Positions 8,046 through 16,967 of a DNA stretch of 64,000 nt are shown here, in pieces. The stretch is taken from positions 2,356,001 through 2,420,000 of the forward strand of contig NZ_CP154840.1 of NCBI RefSeq assembly GCF_047301505.1. The letters run 5' to 3'. Source of the stretch: Lysinibacillus_B sp031181585 (lineage in GTDB: Bacteria; Bacillota; Bacilli; Bacillales_A; Planococcaceae). Below the pieces are notes generated by a model. That model did no database searches, was not told where the DNA came from, and saw only the letters and a program-made list of their open reading frames with translations. The translations under genes were made by a program, and so were the position numbers. Every line of letters starts with the position of its first letter. The stretch's first letter is position 1.

Positions 8046-9479
8046 ATGAACTGGCAGCCGAACCGCTCATCACCTATGAGTTTATCCAAGCAGATCGCTC
8101 AGTGGATGACAGAACAAATTCAACAGGGTGAATGGACAATTGGTACAAAATTGCCTCCTCAGCGTAAACTTGCTCTTTCACTTGGTGTCAACCGAAGTAC
8201 GCTTCAGGAAGCACTTGATGAATTAAAAGCTGATGGACTATTAGCTTCTAAAACGGGCTCTGCCACATATGTAGCAAATGACTCCTGGCATATTCTTGTA
8301 AAACAAAAGGAGCCTAATTGGCAGCGTTTTATCGAAACAGGAATACATAAAGCCAACTTTCATACAATCCAATTGATTAATGAGTTCGAACAAATGGATT
8401 CCATTATTCGTTTAGGCACTGGCGAACTAAGTCCTTCTTTATTACCAACCGATGATATTCAAGAATCACTCCGTCATCTTGATTTCGACGGAAAAGCACT
8501 GGGCTATTCTTCTCCGCAAGGAAGCTATACGCTTAGGCAGGCAATTTGCGACTACGTTAAAAAACGGGGAATTGACACCTCCCCGGAAAACATCTGCATC
8601 GTCTCTGGCGGATTGCAAGCGCTCCAGCTTATTGCACTTGGATTGCTGAAGCCGGGTTCTTTTGTCTTTCAAAGCCAATTTTCTTATTTAAATTCCCTGC
8701 ATTTGTTTCAATCGTTCGGAATGAATTTATACAGCCTGTCAGAAAATATAGGGCCTGAAGAAATGGTGAAACAGATTCATCAGAAGAAGCAATCCATCCT
8801 TTATACAATTCCTACCCTTCATAATCCAACAGGCACAACCATGGATTTTGAGGAAAAAATGCGCCTGTTGAGTGCCTGTGAAGCCGCCCAAGTACCACTT
8901 ATTGAAGATGATGTTTACTTTGAGCTTTTATTCGAAAAATCCCCGCCTGCGATGAAATCGATGGACCGTACAAACCAAATTATCTACATTGGCAGCGTCT
9001 CAAAAACATTAAGCCCTGGATTACGCATCGGTTGGGTAATCGCCTCTACACCTGTCATTCATCGATTGGCAGATATTAAAATGCAAATTGATTATGGATC
9101 TAGTGCTATCTCGCAGCAAGTTGTCGAGTATTGGTTACGGTCGGGTTTATATGAAAAGCATATTGAAAAGCTGAAGGGCCATTTGAAAGACAGAGCAGCA
9201 TTGATGGATGAGTCATTGAAGACGCATTTACACCATGCGGCTACCTGGAACTCTCCTCAAGGCGGATTTTATATTTGGCTAAAATTTAATGAGCCGATTG
9301 TGACGACTGAGCTGTTTATGAAGCTTTTGAAGAAAAAGGTATTGATCAACCCAGGCTATATTTATTGGCCGGATGATGCTTATCATATCCGCTTGTCATT
9401 TGCATATTGTACGGAAGATGAGTTAATAAAAGGTATTAAAATACTAACGGAGGAAGTTCAAAAACTTTTAGATAAGTGA
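8046..9479 (+). CDS. MocR-type (GntR + aminotransferase) transcriptional regulator
   Basis: Cytoplasmic regulator of 477 residues. Residues about 12-78 form a GntR winged helix (KLPPQRKLALSLGVNRSTL, AGAS-type recognition region). The rest is a fold-type I aminotransferase domain that binds PLP; the lysine is seen in IGSVSKTLSPGLRIGW near residue 320, and NPTGTT is the usual substrate/PLP loop. AGAGGAGGG precedes ATG 8046. It is divergent from lysE, so an amino acid exporter is the likely target, as for other exporter-linked MocR proteins. The effector is unknown. A terminator follows. Confidence 0.92.
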   Translation: MNWQPNRSSPMSLSKQIAQWMTEQIQQGEWTIGTKLPPQRKLALSLGVNRSTLQEALDELKADGLLASKTGSATYVANDSWHILVKQKEPNWQRFIETGIHKANFHTIQLINEFEQMDSIIRLGTGELSPSLLPTDDIQESLRHLDFDGKALGYSSPQGSYTLRQAICDYVKKRGIDTSPENICIVSGGLQALQLIALGLLKPGSFVFQSQFSYLNSLHLFQSFGMNLYSLSENIGPEEMVKQIHQKKQSILYTIPTLHNPTGTTMDFEEKMRLLSACEAAQVPLIEDDVYFELLFEKSPPAMKSMDRTNQIIYIGSVSKTLSPGLRIGWVIASTPVIHRLADIKMQIDYGSSAISQQVVEYWLRSGLYEKHIEKLKGHLKDRAALMDESLKTHLHHAATWNSPQGGFYIWLKFNEPIVTTELFMKLLKKKVLINPGYIYWPDDAYHIRLSFAYCTEDELIKGIKILTEEVQKLLDK

Positions 9480-9528
9480 CTTTATGTTTTCCTCACCTCT
9501 GTAGAAACTAAATACCATTGAATGAAAT

Positions 9529-9557
9529 AAACCGCCCACTGCTTATATGGGCGGTTT
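9529..9557. terminator. terminator after the MocR-type gene
   Basis: AAACCGCCCA (9529-9538) pairs perfectly with TGGGCGGTTT (9548-9557). Further AATGAA/TTCATT pairing extends the stem, and it may serve both strands. Confidence 0.75.
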
Positions 9558-9589
9558 CATTGTCAGGCTTACTGAAGTAACCAGTTGTA

Positions 9590-10030
9590 TTATCTACTTT
9601 TCCACTCTTCTAACAGCTCATCGTGATCTACCTCTGTCCAATGATACGGCTGCAATTCACTTAACGGCTTGAAATGGACTGCTTGCTTTGGATTGGTCTA
9701 GCACATTGCACTCTTGGGGTCCCCAGTAAAACAACCGCTCCTGACAGATGCCACAGGGTGACAGTATTTTCAGTTCAGAACTTTCATCAGCTCTCGCTAA
9801 ACAGATAGAGTGCGTCACTTTCTTACCGAATTTGTGAGCTTCTACTATAGCCCCTGTTTCCATGCACAGTGCCGTAGAATCATTTATACAATCTGGGGCT
9901 ACACTCGTATAAATTGTTCCGTCTTCGACCCGGATTTCCGCGGCTCCCCCCAGCCAGTCGGATATCTTTGTTCAATTAACTGTTACACTGCATCATACAT
10001 CTCTTGTTCAATTGATATACTTATTTTCAA
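9590..10030 (-). pseudogene. cytidine deaminase, three disabling lesions
   Basis: Homology runs through all three frames. Near the start a lysine codon is replaced by TAA (after MYDAV). A run of Gs then carries a frameshift around TGW-GG. The central part ALCMETGAI...LSPCGICQERLFYWG, with the zinc-ligand Cys region, is intact. A third shift precedes the expected ending KPLSELQPYHWTEV. Each break is directly visible on the minus strand. The 5' boundary is approximate because the start codon is not clear (TTG at 10030 lies very close to AGAGG). The gene would encode a nucleoside salvage enzyme if intact. Confidence 0.85.
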
Positions 10031-10208
10031 ACACCTCTTTTTGCAAAAAAGTTGAATAATTATCTAGTATGATTTACTATATTATAAAAATGCCCATAAC
10101 TTACAATATTTATAAAATAGGCAATAGAGAAATATATCCCCTGCCTTTTTTAAGAACAGAGATTTTAAAAGCTACATAATACTTAACTCAAGAGAAGTCC
10201 CCTTTATT

Positions 10209-11306
10209 CTAAGCATATGAATGAAGACCTGCAATCACTAAATTTACAAATACCTGGTTAAATACAATGAGCCCGAAACCGATAATGGATAGCCAAGCTG
10301 TCCGTCGTCCTTCCCATCCTTTAGATAAACGAAGGTGCAGCAATGCAGCATAAAAGAGCCAGGTAATCAACGCCCATACTTCTTTTGGATCCTACCCCCA
10401 GTACCTTCCCCAAGCAATTTGTGCCCATCTCATCGCAAAAAAGAGTCCACCCAGAGAAAATAATGGAAAACCTATTAAAATAGCTCGGTAAGCTATTTCA
10501 TCAAGCAGCAGTGGATTTGCCTTTTGGGTAAAAGGCTTTACTAATTGAATGATACTTTTTCTTGTTCCTAAACGGACAAAGATATATATAATAGTCCCAG
10601 CGATGAACGACCAAAGGATGGTAGTAAGCTTCCTTGCATCAATAGTATTTGGGATTTCCCATATACCTCCAGTATCTTTAATTTCAGCCAATTCATTGAC
10701 TATTATAGGGGGCATCGTATAGGTGACGGTTTGAGCAGCCTCTTCAATATTACTAATTTGCATGGTTACAGGAGTGTAGAAAAGATTGAACGATACCGAA
10801 CTAACGACAAAACCGCACACGATCATCAAACTATAAAAGACAGCTTCTAGGCAGATACTCTGTACAGATCTTTGATGAACATCAATGGTACGAAGTAAAT
10901 ACATAAGGCCCATTACGAAGGCAATCGACAAAATGGCACTGGAGGCCGCTACCGTAATAACATGAATTGCCAGCCAGTTGCTTTGCAGGCTAGGCAGTAA
11001 TGGAGATGCTTCATTCGAAAAAGCACTGCCATATCCGATTATCAACAGGGTAATTGGAATTGAAAAAAGCCCAATCATCGTTTGTTTGTAAATGAAATGG
11101 CTCACCAGAAATGCGCCGTGAAGCATGATACCAAAAAAAGTCATGAATTCATACATATTACTGACGGGAGCATGTCCCACTGCCATCCACCTTAAAAGGA
11201 AGTAACTAATTTGGAGAATAAATGCTAGATAAGCGATCACCATACCGATTTTTGTAATTACGCCGCCTTTAGATTTTACTGACAGCCCTAACGGAATAAT
11301 TGCCAA
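10209..11306 (-). pseudogene. ccsA: cytochrome c assembly protein CcsA/ResC type, nonsense-interrupted
   Basis: Polytopic membrane protein for haem delivery in System II cytochrome c maturation. The frame is open for 304 residues up to AWGRYWG, then meets TAG exactly where the family has Trp (the WGxxWxWDPKE motif). In the same frame homology continues DPKEVWALITWLFYAALL and ends at a natural TAG at 10209-10211. One TGG->TAG change therefore splits it inside the haem-handling Trp-rich motif. At the 5' end no good start is seen; TTG-TAA-ATT upstream suggests a second nonsense change at codon 2. No ResB partner is adjacent. A redundant copy elsewhere is likely, since ResA-type genes downstream are intact. 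Confidence 0.85.
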
Positions 11307-11434
11307 GAGTAATAAGGTAAAAGAAACAAATAGGGAAACACTGCTAATTTACAATAAACTTTCATTATTCAAATTACTTCCAACTTTCTATGACAAATTT
11401 GCAACCAAATTTATTATAAAAAGCGTCCTGCTAC

Positions 11435-11464
11435 TTGTATGGTATTTATCATGAACGATATAAA
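11435..11464 (+). promoter_or_regulatory. probable sigma-A promoter of the Agr-type two-component operon
   Basis: TTGTAT (11435-11440), an 18-base spacer and TATAAA (11459-11464). A short perfect palindrome AAATGATATCATTT follows at 11483-11496, before the ribosome site. Confidence 0.5.
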
Positions 11465-11515
11465 ACTCATCTTAAACGCAATAAATGATATCATTTCACT
11501 AAAAGGAGAAAAATA

Positions 11516-12793
11516 ATGGAAATTTATTCGATGGCAATTTTTAATTTTATCATTACTTTTATCTCCCTCTTTTACGTGTTGGATATTAACCCCTCTTTCA
11601 AACGGCTGATGTCCTGCTTCTTACTGAATCTTTTTATCGCGACCGCGGCTGCAGAATTTCAGGAGATGCAGTGGCTCCCTATCCTATTATGCGTTTTCCT
11701 AGGCGAGAGTTTATTTTATGTATTTACAAGAAACTGGTTTGTTTTTTTACATATTATCAATATCCATCTAATTACGATTGTAATTGAATCATTTATTTTA
11801 TTTGTTGCAGCATCGGTTCCTATTCCGCTCACGTTACACGGAGTCATTATTTTAGGGCTGCTTTTCGGTAGTCTTTCCCTCTATAAAAAACGGGTGCCTT
11901 CTCTATTCTTACAAATAGATGAAATGGCTAAATTTAAATGGAGTCGCTATCTATTCCTAATAGCGGTCGTTTCTTTTTTCATTTTCTACTTACAAATACC
12001 TGTACCTGCTGCTAATGGCGAGCTGCAAGTTACTATGTTAAATCTTATAATCCTTATTGTTTATTCTTTATTTTTATTACTTTCATTTAAATTGATTGCA
12101 TCGATTTGGAAAAAAGAAGTTGAATTAAAGCAAAAAGAAGCCGAACGCTACTATTTTGAAATGTATTCTACCGAATTAGAAAAAACAAATAAAAGAATGA
12201 GAACTCTGCAGCATGATTATGCCAATATCCTCCTGTCCCTAAATGGCTATATTCAAAATCAGGATATGAAAGGCTTGGCCGCTTATTTTAATAAATTTGT
12301 CTTAAAGACAGGTCATCATGAGCCTGGGGTTTTTCCTTCTCTCGAGAATATGTACATTTCGGAGATCAAGGGCTTGCTTGCCGCAAAATTACTTAAAGCG
12401 GGCGATCTCTCCGTTTCAGCACAAGTAGAAATCCCCGAAAAAATTGACTATATATCAATTGATAAAATCGATTTGTCAAGAATTTTAGGGATTTTATTGG
12501 ATAATGCAATTGAAGCAAGCGCGGTGCAGGAATTTTCTCAAATACAAGTTGCCTTTTTAAATACTCATAATAATGGTGTATTGATTGTAATCAATAATAC
12601 TCTCAAGCAGCCATTTCCAGACATGAGCAGGTTATTTGAGGAAAGCTATTCTACTAAAGAAAATTCCAGAGGCTCTGGACTATATAATGTAAAACAAATT
12701 TTGTCAAAGTACCCTGCTATTACGCTAAATACATATTTAGAAAACGAATGGTTTATACAGGAATTATTAATAGAAAGGAAGGAAAGTAAATGA
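11516..12793 (+). CDS. AgrC/ComD-like sensor histidine kinase (GHKL family)
   Basis: Membrane sensor of 425 residues. The first 200 residues hold about six to seven membrane segments. A coiled linker (KKEVELKQKEAERYY) leads to the phosphoacceptor block RTLQHDYANILLSL with His near residue 233. The ATP-binding part has the N-box ILLDNAIEAS and the glycine block SRGSGLYNVKQIL. These belong to the peptide-pheromone sensor class. AAAAGGAG precedes ATG 11516. The stop overlaps the next start by ATGA, so it is co-translated with the response regulator. No AgrB-type protease or obvious AgrD lies beside it, so the signal is unknown. Confidence 0.9.
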   Translation: MEIYSMAIFNFIITFISLFYVLDINPSFKRLMSCFLLNLFIATAAAEFQEMQWLPILLCVFLGESLFYVFTRNWFVFLHIINIHLITIVIESFILFVAASVPIPLTLHGVIILGLLFGSLSLYKKRVPSLFLQIDEMAKFKWSRYLFLIAVVSFFIFYLQIPVPAANGELQVTMLNLIILIVYSLFLLLSFKLIASIWKKEVELKQKEAERYYFEMYSTELEKTNKRMRTLQHDYANILLSLNGYIQNQDMKGLAAYFNKFVLKTGHHEPGVFPSLENMYISEIKGLLAAKLLKAGDLSVSAQVEIPEKIDYISIDKIDLSRILGILLDNAIEASAVQEFSQIQVAFLNTHNNGVLIVINNTLKQPFPDMSRLFEESYSTKENSRGSGLYNVKQILSKYPAITLNTYLENEWFIQELLIERKESK

Positions 12794-13530
12794 GAGTAGC
12801 TATTCTGGAAGATGATGTATTTCATCGAGAATTACTTTTAAAAAGCATTCGAAATTATGCTCTTTTTCAGGAGCCTTCAATTGAAATTTCTATATGTACA
12901 GGTTCTCTTAAGGATCTCATTCAGCATAACGAATTCAGCAAAATTGACTGCTATTTATTGGACATTGAGCTGAATGATCAAATAGATGGAATGGAGTTAG
13001 CTCAAAGAATTAGGCGCATGGATCCTTTTGCTCATATAATTTTCATAACAAACCACGCTGATCGGCTGCCTTTAACATTTACTTATAAGCTTGCGGCATT
13101 AGATTTTATCATCAAAAAATCCCCTGAACAAATGGCGCTAGATGTAATAAAGGCATTACAGGCAGCCTTTGAAAAGCATAAACAAATTGGGACAGTAGAC
13201 ACCTCGAAATGGTTGCAAAACAAGGTTGGAGAAAAGATAAAGAATATTAGACTCCAAGATATTTACTATATTGAATCTTCGGTTCATCCGCACAAACTTG
13301 AACTATATGAGAAAAATGGACGTCATGTCTTTTACGGGAAACTAAAGGAACTTGATACGCTCTCCGAATATTTTTTTCGTTGCCATAAGAGCTGTACAAT
13401 TAACTTAAACCATGTAGTTGAAATTAATCTAAAGAAGCGCTGTGTCATTATGTCAAACGGAAGCGTATGCCCTGTAGCCTTCCGGTTAATTCGTGAATTG
13501 CAAAAGGCGATGAAAAGCCTTACCGGGTAG
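12790..13530 (+). CDS. LytTR-family response regulator (AgrA-like)
   Basis: Cytoplasmic partner of the preceding kinase. The receiver domain (1-125) has the acidic pair LEDD, phosphoacceptor Asp58 in YLLDIELND and the conserved Lys in FIIKKSPEQ. The LytTR DNA-binding domain (about 140-245) has IYYIESSVHPHKLELY, FFRCHKSCTINL and a C-terminal basic end. LytTR proteins bind paired 9-bp direct repeats; I did not find a convincing pair in the flanking DNA. The ATG overlaps the kinase stop by four bases. Confidence 0.92.
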   Translation: MRVAILEDDVFHRELLLKSIRNYALFQEPSIEISICTGSLKDLIQHNEFSKIDCYLLDIELNDQIDGMELAQRIRRMDPFAHIIFITNHADRLPLTFTYKLAALDFIIKKSPEQMALDVIKALQAAFEKHKQIGTVDTSKWLQNKVGEKIKNIRLQDIYYIESSVHPHKLELYEKNGRHVFYGKLKELDTLSEYFFRCHKSCTINLNHVVEINLKKRCVIMSNGSVCPVAFRLIRELQKAMKSLTG

Positions 13531-13590
13531 GCACGAAATATTTAATGCTTTAAATAAAGGGATTTTGAATATTTTGATTGTATTAATACA

Positions 13591-13722
13591 ATGGACGAAA
13601 GTTATTTCTCATCTCTTGAAATGACAAATACATTAGCCATTTATTACGGGCAAAACACAATAGAGCGTGCTTTTTCGAAGTGCCGGAATTTGGGAACCTA
13701 CTGTATCATTCATTCTTATTAG
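13591..13722 (+). CDS. possible 43-residue Cys-containing peptide downstream of the Agr-type pair
   Basis: An open frame of 43 residues lies between the LytTR gene and the next gene. Its C-terminal part, SKCRNLGTYCIIHSY, has two cysteines and an aromatic tail, loosely like a cyclic autoinducing peptide precursor. There is no clear Shine-Dalgarno site and no processing protease next to it, so this is a weak call. Confidence 0.2.
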   Translation: MDESYFSSLEMTNTLAIYYGQNTIERAFSKCRNLGTYCIIHSY

Positions 13723-13740
13723 TTTTAAGGAGCTGATTGG

Positions 13741-14013
13741 ATGCTTAGCGACATATTGCAAACCTTCATTACACTTTGGGGTGGAAAAAATGCTTATCCT
13801 ACAGAAGAAAAAATTAACCAGAATTTAAAGCAACTGAGGTGTGAAGCATGGTTTCAAGACCTTTTTTCCAATCATACGGGACTTTTTATGGAAAATAAGG
13901 AGATCCGCTATGTTATTGGAGCCGTAGATCTTGATAAAGTACTTAAAAATGAAAAAGATAAAAGTAAATTCCATGAAGTTCTCTCAATATTAATTGATAA
14001 AAAACAAAGATAA
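13741..14013 (+). CDS. small protein of unknown function
   Basis: 90 residues, soluble, no signal or membrane segment and no motif I recognise. AAGGAGCTGATTGG gives a strong ribosome site for ATG 13741, which makes it a real gene. It lies 210 bases after the LytTR regulator on the same strand and might be a target or accessory of that system. That is inference from position only. Confidence 0.65.
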   Translation: MLSDILQTFITLWGGKNAYPTEEKINQNLKQLRCEAWFQDLFSNHTGLFMENKEIRYVIGAVDLDKVLKNEKDKSKFHEVLSILIDKKQR

Positions 14014-14106
14014 TTGTTTCATTATCACAAGAGGACTTTATAAATAATGACATACTCCCTGCTCTTAGGCTTTGAAATTAGAATTAAATTTACCATATTC
14101 CATAAA

Positions 14107-14137
14107 AAAAATGCCTCTCATCTCTGAAGGCATTTTT
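14107..14137. terminator. bidirectional terminator
   Basis: AAAAATGCCT (14107-14116) pairs with AGGCATTTTT (14128-14137), with A and T runs on the two sides. It lies between convergent genes and should stop both. Confidence 0.85.
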
Positions 14138-14146
14138 TTCATTTTT

Positions 14147-15229
14147 TCACTTTTGCGGCAGCTTGCCAAACAGCATCCATGCCCGCGGGAACAAGAGATG
14201 CACAGTACGAATGAATAAATAGCAGCTTAATAGTACAGCAAGATAGCAAATAAGCATGTAGGCATGATATTGAGTAATCGTTTCCGGCACCAAAATCTGC
14301 TGCCATACATATAAAAGCCATGGGTGGACCAGGTAAAAGCCGAAAGAGTAAATACGCAGATGCTCCGCCCATTTATTCAGCCTCGTAGATCCACGATGTT
14401 CAAGCCAGATGCTGACCTTAAAGAGTACATAGCAGGCTGCTAAAAAATAGACAACTGCTAATAACTTAAATGGTATATATGGGATGTTTGTCAAACCAAT
14501 GATATTGCGGTAATAATACAGTGCCGTGTATACCAGACCGAGTATGACCGTACACATAACGCCTAACAGCAGCCACCGTTTCGACCATTCCTTTTTTAAG
14601 ATTGGATAGTAGACGCCTACCCACCCTCCGAAGAAGAAGCTTGCAATATAGACTGTAAACAGCGGGAAGCCAAAATGAATGCCGTTTTGCTTCATTACTG
14701 TCTGCACTACTACTTCAACAACGATTCCTATAATCGGCAAATATTTTTTAAACCAATGAAATTTATGCATCAAGTAAATGAATAATGGCAATAAAAAATA
14801 TAGCTGCACTAAAATGAGGATAAAATACAATTGATAAAACGATTGTCCTGTCACTATACTTTTTACTACCGGACCTATTCCCTCATACTCCCTCATCCCT
14901 ATATAGACCGCAAACCATTCATAAAAGATAGACCATACGAAAAATGGAGCCAAAATATAGAGAAAGCGTTTTTTATAAAAGTTTTCCCATGTTTCTCTTG
15001 TAAAGGGACGTGAAGCATAGTTGTAAAACAATAGTAACCCGCTCAGGAATACGAATACCGCACCTTCAAAGCGAGTGAACCGATTGAGTATTAAGTATAT
15101 AAAATAGAACGGATCGTCTGGAGACAGCTTTCCTAGAGCCCCTCCTGTCACATGAATGAGTACGACGAGCAGCATGGCTGTCACGCGCATAAACTTCAGC
15201 GATTCAATTTTCTCTTTCCTTACTTCCAC
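14147..15229 (-). CDS. acyltransferase 3 (OafA-like) membrane protein
   Basis: 360-residue polytopic protein with about ten membrane segments. The N-terminal KFMRVTAMLLVVLIHVTGG carries the Arg and His typical of acyltransferase-3 proteins, which move acyl groups onto cell-surface polysaccharides or lipids. Its start is GTG 15229 with AGGTT upstream. It stands alone, with no polysaccharide cluster around it, so the acceptor cannot be named. It ends at the bidirectional terminator. Confidence 0.85.
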   Translation of the reverse strand: MEVRKEKIESLKFMRVTAMLLVVLIHVTGGALGKLSPDDPFYFIYLILNRFTRFEGAVFVFLSGLLLFYNYASRPFTRETWENFYKKRFLYILAPFFVWSIFYEWFAVYIGMREYEGIGPVVKSIVTGQSFYQLYFILILVQLYFLLPLFIYLMHKFHWFKKYLPIIGIVVEVVVQTVMKQNGIHFGFPLFTVYIASFFFGGWVGVYYPILKKEWSKRWLLLGVMCTVILGLVYTALYYYRNIIGLTNIPYIPFKLLAVVYFLAACYVLFKVSIWLEHRGSTRLNKWAEHLRIYSFGFYLVHPWLLYVWQQILVPETITQYHAYMLICYLAVLLSCYLFIRTVHLLFPRAWMLFGKLPQK

Positions 15230-15588
15230 TAATGAATAACCTCGTTTATAAATGAATATATTTTCGAGCCAACAAAGGTACAGCTCTCTGTGATAAGAAG
15301 TTTATTAATCTATCATGGATTCACAGTAGATCGGATTTTCTTTTCTCAATCCGCTGCCATTGATAAAGAAATGCTTTCTTCATAATGAAACTAATTAAAA
15401 TTAACATGTTTTTAAGATGCATAATGTAAATAGTACCATTACTTGTATCTTGCTGTACAGTTGAATTTCCCTTTTTGATATCCACTTATTCATTAGCATT
15501 AATGAAAAATGTGAAATTCTCTTTTCACAAAACCTCCCTATTTTCTCCACAAATTGATAAATAATCGTTTAATAATCAGCAGAATATC
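15230..15588. other. intergenic stretch between divergent genes
   Basis: AT-rich, about 360 bases. Apart from the promoter that begins at 15589 I see no gene, strong hairpin or repeat. Confidence 0.5.
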
Positions 15589-15617
15589 TTGAATTCGAAA
15601 TATTTTCTTTTTACAAT
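15589..15617 (+). promoter_or_regulatory. sigma-A promoter of the thioredoxin/resA pair
   Basis: TTGAAT (15589-15594), a 17-base spacer and TACAAT (15612-15617), 23 bases before the TTG start at 15641. Confidence 0.65.
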
Positions 15618-15640
15618 GGCTAGCAAGGAGGTGAATATTA

Positions 15641-16114
15641 TTGAAAAAGTTAGCTATAGTAGGTGGAATTATTGCTGTATTGGTGATCGGAATTATTTTG
15701 CTGACGAATAAATCGCAAAATGACATTCTAGAAGCTAATGATAATCCATACGGTACAGATAACTTAGAGCCATCTACCATCGAGTTATTAGCAGATGAAA
15801 ATTACCAACATATTATCCTCCCTGATGATTTGGAAAGTAAAATCGACAGTAATGAAGGTACATATGCATATTTTTTCAGTCCAACATGTCAGTACTGTAA
15901 AGCTTTCACGCCTGTTCTTATGCCTATTGCAGAGCAATATAGCAAAACGATCGATCAACTAAATGTGTTGGAGTTTGATATGGCTTGGAATGAGTATAAA
16001 ATCGAATCTACTCCAACACTCATTTACTTTGAAAATGGAGAAGAAGTGGCTCGAATTGTGGGAGATGCACCTGAAGAGGTAGTTCATGAATTTTTTCTAT
16101 CGACCGAGTCATAA
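15641..16114 (+). CDS. membrane-anchored thioredoxin-like protein
   Basis: 157 residues: an N-terminal membrane anchor (4-22), then a thioredoxin fold facing outside. The active site is CQYC (Cys83 and Cys86) in FSPTCQYCKAFTP, and the cis-Pro region is STPTLIYF. AAGGAGGTG sits before the TTG start at 15641. It resembles BdbA-type extracytoplasmic oxidoreductases. Nine bases separate it from the ResA-like gene, so the two probably act together on exported thiols. Confidence 0.9.
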   Translation: MKKLAIVGGIIAVLVIGIILLTNKSQNDILEANDNPYGTDNLEPSTIELLADENYQHIILPDDLESKIDSNEGTYAYFFSPTCQYCKAFTPVLMPIAEQYSKTIDQLNVLEFDMAWNEYKIESTPTLIYFENGEEVARIVGDAPEEVVHEFFLSTES

Positions 16115-16123
16115 TGCTGAAAA

Positions 16124-16663
16124 ATGAAGAAAAAGAATAGAAGAATGACAAGAAGCATTATCTTACTTACACTCTTTGCTGCCATTGCCTATACTGTCTA
16201 CTCTTCGCTAACGAAAGATCAAGTGGCGGTATTACAAGTTGGTGATCCTGCCCCTGACTTCGAATTGGCTGGTCTAGACGGACAAGTTTATCGCCTTTCT
16301 GATTATACTAAACAGGGAAAAGGGGTATTTCTGAATTTCTGGGGAACTTGGTGTGAACCTTGTGAGCGTGAAATGCCGGCAATGGAGCGCCAATATCATC
16401 AATTTGCTGGGGAGAACTTTGAAATGATTGCGGTGAATATCGCGCAGTCAAAATTAGAAGTGTCAAAATACGTGGAGCAAATGGGCATGACTTTTCCTGT
16501 CGTTATAGATGCAAACAAAAGTGTACTAACTGCCTATAATATTAGCCCCTTACCTACCACGATTCTCATCGATCCGGAGGGTAAGGTCAAACGGATTGTG
16601 ACGGGCGAAATGACCGATCAATCCATTGAACACTATATTGAAAGTATATTACCTGCAACGTAA
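16124..16663 (+). CDS. resA: ResA-like thiol-disulfide oxidoreductase
   Basis: 179 residues with an N-terminal membrane anchor (about 10-28) and an AhpC/TSA-type thioredoxin domain outside the membrane. The active site is CEPC (Cys77 and Cys80) in FWGTWCEPCEREMP, the exact signature of ResA, which reduces apocytochrome c before haem attachment. The cis-Pro block is SPLPTTILID. It is co-directional with the thioredoxin gene. The broken CcsA/ResC gene about 4.8 kb upstream belongs to the same pathway. A hairpin follows the gene. Confidence 0.88.
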   Translation: MKKKNRRMTRSIILLTLFAAIAYTVYSSLTKDQVAVLQVGDPAPDFELAGLDGQVYRLSDYTKQGKGVFLNFWGTWCEPCEREMPAMERQYHQFAGENFEMIAVNIAQSKLEVSKYVEQMGMTFPVVIDANKSVLTAYNISPLPTTILIDPEGKVKRIVTGEMTDQSIEHYIESILPAT

Positions 16664-16702
16664 CCCCTTATACGTTTCTATCTAGTTACAATGTCATTAT
16701 AC

Positions 16703-16730
16703 AGGCGGATCTGATTTCACGGATCTGCCT
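16703..16730 (+). terminator. hairpin after resA
   Basis: AGGCgGATC and GATCtGCCT form an imperfect stem 40 bases after the stop. The T run is weak, so the terminator call is moderate. The rest of 16731-16967 shows no gene. Confidence 0.45.
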
Positions 16731-16967
16731 ATATCTATTTGTTCGTCATATTTTCTTCCGCTCCTGTCTATCCTGAGCAAACATGTTCATGTACTGATGA
16801 AGCCAAAAATTCATCGGCAGCAGATTCTAATAAATGTCATTCTTTCATATTCTGAATAGCCGGTTCTATAGAATCTAAAACATATGCAGAATGCAACCGA
16901 AATACGTTAACGTTAGGAAGACTGCTGCCTTACGATCTGTTTTTAAATTCACTGAAGGAGAGGATTT

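Noticed and set aside
10380..10400. Programmed readthrough of the TAG in the CcsA gene
   Set aside because: No readthrough context or UAG-decoding gene was seen, and a second stop near the start argues for a pseudogene.
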